5,545 nt of DNA, taken from positions 1 through 5,545 of the forward strand of contig CAKZMS010000309.1 of assembly GCA_937128785.1 (NCBI GenBank). The letters are read 5' to 3'. Source of the DNA: an uncultured Opitutaceae bacterium (GTDB lineage Bacteria > Verrucomicrobiota > Verrucomicrobiia > Opitutales > Opitutaceae). Position numbers and translations under genes: made by a program. Positions 1 through 5,545 of this stretch are shown piece by piece (position 1 is the first letter of the stretch; each line of letters opens with the position of its first letter). The notes under the pieces were generated by a model, which saw nothing but the letters and a program-made list of their open reading frames with translations, did no database searches and was not told where the DNA came from.

Positions 1-1
1 G

Positions 2-148
2 TTGCGGGAAGCCCTCGCCGACCACTTCAAGCGCGACGCCTACCTGCACTGTCGCACGATGGGTGAACTCGTCCGCGAAAACCTGGAAACGATCCGCCTC
101 AACGCCGCCACCGCCCCCCGGGGCACGATGACGCCGTTCTCGGTGTAG
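2..148 (+). CDS. C-terminal end of an unidentified protein (5' end outside window)
   Basis: An open frame enters from the left edge and runs to a TAG stop at 146-148, giving 48 residues. The peptide begins LREALADHFKRDAYLHC and ends TAPRGTMTPFSV. It is mostly charged and helix-like, with no membrane segment, and has a Pro/Thr-rich tail. I do not recognise the family from so short a piece. It is convergent with pntB, whose stop is at 160-162, leaving 11 bases between the two stops, so it belongs to a different transcription unit from everything else here. The reading rests on the frame being open to the edge, ordinary amino-acid content, and a stop fitted tightly against the neighbouring gene end. 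A chance open frame of this length in GC-rich DNA is possible. Confidence 0.5.
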   Translation: MREALADHFKRDAYLHCRTMGELVRENLETIRLNAATAPRGTMTPFSV

Positions 149-159
149 AGGATACCAGC

Positions 160-1568
<1,409 letters not shown>

Positions 1569-1569
<1 letters not shown>

Positions 1570-1874
1570 CAGGCGTCGCCTCCTTTCTTGCCGCTGTCCT
1601 TTTTCTTGAACATGCCGAGCATCCGGTCGGTCACGAGGTAACCGCCGATGACGTTGATCGTGGCGAGGGCGACCGCGGTCGTGCCGAGGACGGTGGTGAG
1701 GGTGGAACCGTCATCCGCTCCCGCGGCCAGTAGCGCGCCCACAATCGTGATGCCGGAGATCGCGTTGGATCCCGACATGAGCGGCGTGTGCAATTGGGAG
1801 GGCACCTTCGCGATCAGCTCAAAGCCCAGAAAGGCCGCGAGCACGAAGATGAAGAGAAGTAGCATCAATTCCAT
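1569..1874 (-). CDS. pntAB: NAD(P) transhydrogenase, small membrane subunit (PntAB, alpha-2)
   Basis: Small integral membrane subunit supplying the alpha-side helices of domain II in three-subunit transhydrogenases; in E. coli these are fused to the C-terminus of PntA. It has 101 residues, the expected size. Three hydrophobic segments are visible at about 3-22, 38-53 and 59-84, followed by a lysine-rich tail (KKKDSGKK). The family signature is VPSQLHTPLMSGSNAISG (24-41), with His29 in a position that I recall is linked to the proton path in split enzymes. The ATG at 1872-1874 lies 17 bases after the pntAA stop, with no clear Shine-Dalgarno sequence between them. The end of the gene contains the ribosome binding site of pntB. 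The order pntAA-pntAB-pntB is the standard one. Confidence 0.95.
1579..1586 (-). promoter_or_regulatory. Ribosome binding site for pntB
   Basis: On the minus strand this reads AAAGGAGG, nearly the full anti-16S complement, 9 bases before the pntB ATG. It lies within the last codons of pntAB (Lys-Gly-Gly). It is the only strong Shine-Dalgarno sequence in front of a gene in this window. It shows that the organism uses this signal and fixes the pntB start. Confidence 0.85.
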
Positions 1875-1891
1875 GGCGCAAAAGAGAGGGG

Positions 1892-3034
1892 TTAGCTGGC
1901 GGCGGCGTCGGCGGCGAAGCGTTCGTGGACGATGGCCCCATTGTGGGTAATGAGGGAGCCCTGCATGATCTCGTCGTCGCGATCGAGTTTGAGGGTCTTG
2001 CCCTCTTCATCCCAGAAGTGGGTGATCCAGGCGGCGAAGTTGGCGGCGAGCACCTGGGTGGCGTGCGTGGCCACGGTGCACTCAAGTGACGTATGGCCGA
2101 GAATCGTAACACCGTTGGCGGTGACGATATCCTCACCAGCGACCGCGCCTTCGACGTTGCCTCCGGTCTCGAGGGCCATGTCGACGATGACGCTACCTGC
2201 TTTCATGCCGGCGACCATGTCCTTGGTCACGAGGGTGGGGGCTTTGCGACCAAACACCTTGGCGGTGGTGATCACGATATCGGACTGAGCGCAGACCTTG
2301 GCCATGCCGGCCTGCTGCTTGGCGATCTGCTCGGGCGTGAGTTGCTTGGCGTAACCGCCGGCGGTTTGGCCGGTATCACCCAGGTCGATCTTCACGAAGC
2401 GGGCTCCGAGTGACTTCACCTGCTCCTCCACGACGGGTCGGGTATCAAAGGCTTCGATCCGGGCGCCCATGCGTTTGGCGGTGGCGATGGCCTGCAGACC
2501 GGCGACGCCGGCTCCGATCACAAACACGCGGCACGGCATGATGGTGCCCGCCGGGGTCATCATCATCGGCAGGGCGCTGCGCACCCGGGCGGCGGCCTGC
2601 ACGACGGCGGCGTAGCCCGCGAGACTGGCTTGCGAGCTGAGTGCATCCATTTTTTGGGCGAGCGTGGTCCGGGGAATCATCTCGAGGCTGACCGCGCTGA
2701 CCTTCGCTTCGGCGAATTTGGCGAGCAGGTCCTTCTCGTTGAATGGGTCGAGGAAGCTAAGATGCAAGGCGCCGGGTTTGAGCGCGGCGACGTCGGCATC
2801 GGACGGTTTACGGACGCGCAGCACCAGATCAGCGGCGGCGAGAGCAGCGGCCGGATCGGCGACGATCTCGACGCCGGCATCCTGATAGGCCTGGTCGGCG
2901 TAGCGACTGGCGGAGCCGAGTCCGCTTTGAGCTTGGACGGTGAGCCCGAGTTTTATCAGCGCGGCAGCCGTGGTCGGAGTGAGCGCGGCGCGCATCTCAC
3001 CGGGAGAGGTTTCAGCAGGGACGTAGCAAATCAT
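1892..3034 (-). CDS. pntAA: NAD(P) transhydrogenase, NAD(H)-binding subunit (PntAA, alpha-1)
   Basis: Peripheral domain I subunit that binds NAD(H) and passes hydride to NADP+ bound on PntB. The 380 residues fit the split alpha-1 form, which ends after domain I with no membrane helices. The N-terminus MICYVPAETSPGEMRAALTP matches the alanine dehydrogenase/PNT N-terminal domain. PRTTLAQKMDALSSQASLAG (121-140) is the conserved PNT segment. The Rossmann motif is GAGVAGLQA (174-182), with acidic Asp197 in AFDTRP at the end of the second strand, as expected for NAD. YAKQLTPE (228-235) belongs to the mobile loop, and VDMALETGGNVE (284-295) follows. ATG 3034 is chosen because homology begins there. 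In-frame ATGs at 3112 and 3136 would add 26 or 34 residues unlike the family. No good ribosome binding site precedes any of these starts. Alanine dehydrogenase is excluded by the neighbours pntAB and pntB. Confidence 0.95.
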   Translation of the reverse strand: MICYVPAETSPGEMRAALTPTTAAALIKLGLTVQAQSGLGSASRYADQAYQDAGVEIVADPAAALAAADLVLRVRKPSDADVAALKPGALHLSFLDPFNEKDLLAKFAEAKVSAVSLEMIPRTTLAQKMDALSSQASLAGYAAVVQAAARVRSALPMMMTPAGTIMPCRVFVIGAGVAGLQAIATAKRMGARIEAFDTRPVVEEQVKSLGARFVKIDLGDTGQTAGGYAKQLTPEQIAKQQAGMAKVCAQSDIVITTAKVFGRKAPTLVTKDMVAGMKAGSVIVDMALETGGNVEGAVAGEDIVTANGVTILGHTSLECTVATHATQVLAANFAAWITHFWDEEGKTLKLDRDDEIMQGSLITHNGAIVHERFAADAAAS

Positions 3035-3073
3035 GGCACGTAGATAGGAAGGCCGTGGGTTTGGCGGAAACCG

Positions 3074-3102
3074 ATCACAGTTCGCTGGGTCCCGAATAAC
3101 AA
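3074..3102 (-). promoter_or_regulatory. Possible sigma-70-type promoter for pntAA
   Basis: On the minus strand TTGTTA (3097-3102) and TGTGAT (3074-3079) lie 17 bases apart, each matching four of six consensus bases, about 40 bases before the pntAA ATG. Position and spacing fit, but the match is weak and sigma-factor preferences of this organism are unknown. Confidence 0.25.
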
Positions 3103-3109
3103 TCCCGGA

Positions 3110-3155
3110 CATTGGGCGTTTTTTGTGGTTTTGCATCCCAGCCGACAGCCCAATG
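3110..3155. repeat. 8-bp inverted repeat CATTGGGC / GCCCAATG
   Basis: CATTGGGC (3110-3117) and GCCCAATG (3148-3155) are perfect reverse complements separated by 30 bases. The right arm shares bases 3151-3155 with the left arm of the 23-bp palindrome, so an RNA crossing the region could form one hairpin or the other but not both. A chance 8-bp match in such a gap is possible. Confidence 0.4.
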
Positions 3156-3173
3156 TTCGTATTACGAACATTG
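3151..3173. promoter_or_regulatory. Perfect 23-bp palindrome upstream of pntAA, probable operator
   Basis: CAATGTTCGTA (3151-3161) and TACGAACATTG (3163-3173) are exact reverse complements around one central base, T3162. It lies 116 bases before the pntAA ATG and 32 bases beyond the HAD stop. Eleven-base perfect arms are very unlikely by chance, and the shape suits a homodimeric regulator. No U-tract follows on either strand, which argues against an intrinsic terminator. The core TGTTC-N7-GAACA resembles, but does not have the spacing of, the TGTTC-N4-GAACA LexA motif I recall for Verrucomicrobia. The binding protein is not identified. Confidence 0.6.
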
Positions 3174-3180
3174 CGGCGCC

Positions 3181-3205
3181 GGGCCGGGCCGGTTTTTGGG
3201 CCGGT
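3181..3205. repeat. GGGCCGG repeat cluster after the HAD gene
   Basis: GGGCCGG occurs three times (3181-3187, 3186-3192, 3198-3204), the last two as GGGCCGGT separated by four bases. It lies directly after the HAD stop. The core GGCC is self-complementary, so short hairpins are possible, but no U-tract follows. It could slow or weakly terminate transcription leaving the moa block; this is a guess. Confidence 0.35.
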
Positions 3206-3883
3206 TTACTGGCCGAGGGCTTGCTCCAGCACCGGGAAGAAGTTCTCCGGATGGAGGTCGGTCAGGATGACTTTGGCGCCCGCGGCGCGGAGGGCGTCGG
3301 TGCGGGCACCGGTGCCGAGGAAAGGAATGCCGAGCGACTGGGTGGCGCGATAGTCCCACGTGCCGTCACCGACGTAGACGGTCTCGCTGAGTTCGCGGCC
3401 CGCGCGTTCGGCGGCGAGGGCGATGGTGGTGGCGCGGGTGGGGCGGTCGGAACTGGTGGCGAGAGGCACGCCTTGGTAGGGGATGCCCACCAGGTCGAGT
3501 TTGAGCGTGATCGACTTCGTCCAGTCGCCCGTGGCGATGGCGCGATCGTAACCGCGCCGGTCGAGTTCTTGCAGCAACTCAATGGCGCCCTCGGTGGGGC
3601 AGAAGACGTTGGGATCCTGGGCGATTTTTTGAGCGAGAATCTCGGCGTAAGTTGTGGCTACGGACTGAATCAGTGGTTGGGGATCGGCCTCACCCGCCTC
3701 AGTCAGAGCGGCGTGGATCACAGAGTGGGCGGTCACATCGTTGAGACGCTCGAAGAGGGTCAGATCGAGTGCGGTGCCGGTCACGTCTTGGTAGGCTTGG
3801 CCGAAGGCGTGCCAGTCGTTGGACTCGCCGCCAACCAGGGTCCCGTCGACGTCAAAGATGATAAGCGGGAGGGCGTTGCTCAT
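3206..3883 (-). CDS. HAD-superfamily hydrolase, phosphoglycolate-phosphatase-like
   Basis: Predicted soluble phosphatase of 225 residues. HAD motifs are in order: motif I FDVDGTL (10-16; nucleophile Asp11, acid/base Asp13), motif II IATGD (116-120; Thr118), a basic residue for motif III (Lys128 or Arg147), and motif IV VGDGTWD (171-177; Asp173, Asp177). The helical stretch at 22-95 is a C1-type cap, as in phosphoglycolate phosphatase and beta-phosphoglucomutase relatives. The substrate cannot be read from the sequence. The ATG at 3883 overlaps the moaE stop in an ATGA, and homology begins about seven residues later, so this start is preferred over an upstream in-frame one at 3943 that would run deep into moaE. 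It is the last gene of the moa block, suggesting co-expression with cofactor synthesis. A housekeeping role, such as clearing 2-phosphoglycolate, is equally possible. Confidence 0.88.
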   Translation of the reverse strand: MSNALPLIIFDVDGTLVGGESNDWHAFGQAYQDVTGTALDLTLFERLNDVTAHSVIHAALTEAGEADPQPLIQSVATTYAEILAQKIAQDPNVFCPTEGAIELLQELDRRGYDRAIATGDWTKSITLKLDLVGIPYQGVPLATSSDRPTRATTIALAAERAGRELSETVYVGDGTWDYRATQSLGIPFLGTGARTDALRAAGAKVILTDLHPENFFPVLEQALGQ

Positions 3884-4338
3884 GAGTTTTCGGGCGGCGC
3901 GGTATCCGCCGCGAAGTCGCCTTTGGTGGCGCAGTTGATCCAAGCGGAAGCGCCGGCGACGTAGTGCTCCTTCTTCCAGATGGGCACACGGGCTTTGAGC
4001 TCATCGATGATGAAACGGCAGGCGTCGAAGGCCGGCCCGCGGTGGGCGGCGGCGACACCGACCCATACGGCCATCTCGCCAATTTGCAGATGTCCGACCC
4101 GGTGGACGGCGGCAGCGGCGAGGAGCTCGAATTTCTCGGTGGCCTCGGCCATGATGCGGTTGCCCTCGGTTTCGGCGAGTTGGGCATAAGCCTCGTATTC
4201 GAGGGAGGCGACCGCTTGTCCCTCGTTGTGGTCGCGGACCCAGCCTTCGAAGGTCGCGCAGGCCCCGGCCGCGGGGTGCTGCAGCACGTCAGCCTGGGAC
4301 TGAGGCTGGATGGGTTCGGCAGAGATTCGAAACGCCAT
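3880..4338 (-). CDS. moaE: Molybdopterin synthase catalytic subunit (MoaE)
   Basis: Large subunit of molybdopterin synthase. It binds cyclic pyranopterin monophosphate and, with thiocarboxylated MoaD, adds two sulfurs to form the dithiolene of molybdopterin. From ATG 4338 it is 152 residues, the normal size. Visible family features are GACATFEGWVRDHNEG (25-40), VHRVGHLQIGE (78-88), AAHRGPAFDACRFIIDELK (97-115) and PIWKKEHY (119-126). Lys115 and Lys122, seven residues apart, correspond to the catalytic Lys119 and Lys126 of the E. coli enzyme. A GTG at 4348-4350, overlapping the moaD stop, would add four residues (MARS). ATG is chosen because it is the commoner start, lies four bases past the moaD stop, and has GGTGG in front. 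The stop overlaps the HAD start. Confidence 0.95.
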   Translation of the reverse strand: MAFRISAEPIQPQSQADVLQHPAAGACATFEGWVRDHNEGQAVASLEYEAYAQLAETEGNRIMAEATEKFELLAAAAVHRVGHLQIGEMAVWVGVAAAHRGPAFDACRFIIDELKARVPIWKKEHYVAGASAWINCATKGDFAADTAPPENS

Positions 4339-4342
4339 GGAT

Positions 4343-4585
4343 CTAGCCACCAGCTACGGGTGGAATGAACACCAGCTCATCTCCATCCTCGACCGGAGCC
4401 GGCCAGGGCTGGAACTCGCCATTGATGGCCACTCTCAGACGATCAACCGGCAGGGTGAAACCATGCGTTTTTTGCAGGTCTTCGTAGAGGGCGGCGGCGT
4501 CATTCGATTCGGTCGAAAGCGTTTCATTCGATTCGCCGCGCTGCTCCCGGAGGATGGCGAAATATTGGATGTGCAGAGTTTTCAA
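4343..4585 (-). CDS. moaD: Molybdopterin synthase sulfur-carrier subunit (MoaD)
   Basis: Ubiquitin-like sulfur carrier whose C-terminal glycine is adenylated by a MoeB-type enzyme, converted to a thiocarboxylate, and inserted into the MoaE active site. It has 80 residues, the usual length. The start MKTLHIQYFAILREQRG fits the first beta strand and helix. The C-terminal half has RVAINGE (51-57), EDGDELVFIPPVAGG (66-80) and the required terminal Gly-Gly. The start codon is TTG at 4583-4585, overlapping the moaC stop as TTGA; no ATG is available near the conserved N-terminus, so translation probably depends on coupling with moaC. A 12-base direct repeat inside the gene gives ESNE and ESND eight residues apart (18-21 and 26-29), possibly a small duplication. 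Confidence 0.93.
   Translation of the reverse strand: MKTLHIQYFAILREQRGESNETLSTESNDAAALYEDLQKTHGFTLPVDRLRVAINGEFQPWPAPVEDGDELVFIPPVAGG
4500..4535. repeat. 12-bp direct repeat inside moaD
   Basis: TCATTCGATTCG occurs at 4500-4511 and 4524-4535, exactly 24 bases (eight codons) apart. On the coding strand the copies encode ESND and ESNE. The in-frame spacing fits a short tandem duplication, the rest of which has diverged, in the loop after the first helix. Confidence 0.5.
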
Positions 4586-5097
4586 GATTCGTATTCGGCG
4601 GCGGGGTCGATTTCCGCTGCTTGGTAGTCTGATTTACCACCGGTTTTGGTGATGAGGCGGGTTTCACAGATCACGATGTCGTGGGAAACCGCCTTGCCCA
4701 TGTCATAGAGGGTCAACCCCGCGACGGTTGCTCCAGTCAAGGCTTCCATTTCGACTCCGGTTTTGGCGGCCACCGCGACCCGGCAATGCACCTCCACTTC
4801 GAGGGAGCCGTCGGCCGCCAGGGCGCGCGGGTGAACCTCGATTTTGCAGTCCTCCATGGGCAGCGGATGGCAGAGCGGGATGAGGTCGCTCGTGCGCTTG
4901 GCGGCCATCACCCCGGCGAGACTGGCGGTCTGAAAGATGGGGCCTTTTTTGCCGACGATTTCGTGGCCGTCCAAAAGCCGGGCCAATTCCGGAGGCAATT
5001 TTACGATGGTGACCGCGTGAGCTGTGCGGCGCGTGATTGCTTTTCCGCCGACGTCGACCATCTGCGGCCGGTTTTTGTCATCCAAGTGCGAGAGCAT
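4582..5097 (-). CDS. moaC: Cyclic pyranopterin monophosphate synthase (MoaC)
   Basis: Converts the MoaA product 3',8-cyclo-7,8-dihydro-GTP to cyclic pyranopterin monophosphate, the first stable intermediate of molybdenum cofactor synthesis. It has 171 residues; about 160 is usual, the excess being a short acidic tail (QAAEIDPAAEYES). Family segments are LDDKNRPQMVDVGGKAITRR (5-24), KKGPIFQTASLAGVMAAKRT (50-69), IPLCHPLP (73-80), KTGVEMEALTGATVAGLTLY (112-131) and the near-terminal TKTGGKS. Expected active-site residues are present: Lys51, His77, Glu116, Glu118, Asp132 and Lys135. Gly134 replaces the common Cys in YDMCKAV. The ATG at 5097 matches the family N-terminus; there is no Shine-Dalgarno sequence in the AT-rich 45 bases separating it from moeA. 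The stop overlaps the moaD start. Confidence 0.96.
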   Translation of the reverse strand: MLSHLDDKNRPQMVDVGGKAITRRTAHAVTIVKLPPELARLLDGHEIVGKKGPIFQTASLAGVMAAKRTSDLIPLCHPLPMEDCKIEVHPRALAADGSLEVEVHCRVAVAAKTGVEMEALTGATVAGLTLYDMGKAVSHDIVICETRLITKTGGKSDYQAAEIDPAAEYES

Positions 5098-5142
5098 GTT
5101 TCGATTTTGGATTTTTGAATCTCGATTTACGAATGAAAAGAC
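5098..5142. other. AT-rich spacer between moeA and moaC with AAATC repeats
   Basis: Only 13 of the 43 bases at 5098-5140 are G or C, in otherwise GC-rich DNA. On the minus strand AAATC occurs three times (twice as AAATCG), with related GATTC and ATTCG words on both strands. It is the leader of moaC, but I see no convincing promoter boxes or ribosome binding site. Low melting stability may simply keep the moaC start accessible, or it may be a remnant of a short repeat. Confidence 0.45.
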
Positions 5143-5545
5143 TCAGACCCAGCGCCAGAATCGGGCGGCGGTGCCGGCGGCGAAATCGGTCTGGTCGGCA
5201 GGGAGTTCGATGAAGCCGTCGGTCTCCAACAGGCCGCCCAGGTCCCCGGAAGTATTAAAGGGGGCGGGAGCGGCTTGCCGGTTACCCAGGTCGTCGGTGC
5301 GCAACTGCACGGGCAGCATGAACGCCAAGGGTTTCCCGAACCGGAAAGGTTGGGCCAAGGCAACGGTCTCGGATGCGGCCGGTATCGCACCGGCCATCCG
5401 GGCCAACGCGGGCAGCACATAGCGGTGCAGGCACGTGTAGGTGGAAACGGGGTTCCCGGGCAGGGCAAATACCGCCGTGCGGCGGGGGGGGGTGCCCAAC
5501 CACATGGGCTTGCCCGGGCCCTGCCCGATGCCCCGGCGGGGTTCC
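5143..5545 (-). CDS. moeA: Molybdopterin molybdenumtransferase (MoeA), C-terminal part
   Basis: C-terminal 133 residues of MoeA, which inserts molybdate into adenylylated molybdopterin. The start lies beyond the right edge. The piece opens with GIGQGPGKPMWLG, followed by VFALPGNPVSTY, the PGNPVS signature of the MoeA/MogA-like domain, and HRYVLPALARMAG. The remainder is the small beta-barrel C-terminal domain (family MoeA_C), including SGDLGGLLETDGFIELPAD, comparable to the usual 'S..L..L..ANG.I.LP' pattern, and AAGTAARFWRWV before the TGA at 5143-5145. The loop between the glycine-rich segment and PGNPVS is encoded by a run of nine C (5484-5492) and stays in frame here. It lies 45 bases upstream of moaC in the same direction, so probably in the same operon. 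The catalytic N-terminal parts cannot be judged. Confidence 0.93.
   Translation of the reverse strand, partial: EPRRGIGQGPGKPMWLGTPPRRTAVFALPGNPVSTYTCLHRYVLPALARMAGAIPAASETVALAQPFRFGKPLAFMLPVQLRTDDLGNRQAAPAPFNTSGDLGGLLETDGFIELPADQTDFAAGTAARFWRWV

Noticed and set aside
149..159. Bidirectional terminator between the two convergent genes
   Set aside because: The 11-base gap and flanking bases contain no inverted repeat and no T-run.
1892..3136. Longer pntAA starting at 3136 or 3112
   Set aside because: The extra 26-34 residues do not resemble the family N-terminus and cover the inverted repeat and promoter candidate. ATG 3034 begins exactly at the conserved segment.
3151..3173. Palindrome as a Rho-independent terminator of the HAD gene
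   Set aside because: The stem would be only about 45 percent GC, and no run of U follows on either strand (GGGCTG on the minus strand, CGGCGC on the plus strand).
3151..3173. Palindrome as a LexA (SOS) box
   Set aside because: The half-sites TGTTC and GAACA are 7 bases apart, not the 4 I recall for the Verrucomicrobia motif, and the order is opposite to the Bacillus CGAAC-N4-GTTCG box. No DNA repair gene is adjacent.
3125..3964. Plus-strand open frame (279 codons) opposite the HAD gene
   Set aside because: It is a Gly/Val/Glu-rich shadow of the HAD coding strand with no recognisable motif, and spans the palindrome and the moaE end without a sensible start signal.
4310..4627. Plus-strand open frame opposite moaD
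   Set aside because: It is the complement of moaD and its junctions. moaD has the GDELVFIPPVAGG ending and fits the operon overlaps.

Overview
The window is GC-rich, dense bacterial chromosome. It carries seven complete genes and the 3' part of an eighth on the minus strand, plus the last codons of one unrelated plus-strand gene at the left edge. No rRNA, tRNA, CRISPR array, transposase or phage gene was seen. There is no taxonomic marker. The high GC, few Shine-Dalgarno sequences and split transhydrogenase would suit a GC-rich Verrucomicrobiota-like lineage, but that is a weak guess.

Read in the direction of transcription (right to left), the first block is molybdenum cofactor synthesis: moeA (5' end beyond the window), moaC, moaD, moaE, then a HAD-family phosphatase gene. 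MoaC makes cyclic pyranopterin monophosphate together with MoaA, which is not in the window. MoaD and MoaE form molybdopterin synthase, and MoeA inserts molybdenum. From moaC to the HAD gene the coding regions overlap by 4 bases or are a few bases apart, so this is one translationally coupled unit. moeA is separated from moaC by a short AT-rich gap.

A 171-base gap (3035-3205) follows. It contains a perfect 23-bp palindrome, an 8-bp inverted repeat that shares bases with it, a GGGCCGG repeat cluster and a weak promoter candidate. It is the main regulatory region visible.

The second block is the three-gene form of proton-translocating NAD(P) transhydrogenase: pntAA (NAD(H)-binding domain I), pntAB (small membrane subunit) and pntB (membrane domain plus NADP(H)-binding domain III). 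It exchanges hydride between NADH and NADP+ using the proton gradient. pntB meets the plus-strand gene tail-to-tail with 11 bases between the stop codons.

I found no clearly new multi-gene system. The points most worth checking are the palindrome upstream of pntAA and the HAD phosphatase coupled to moaE.
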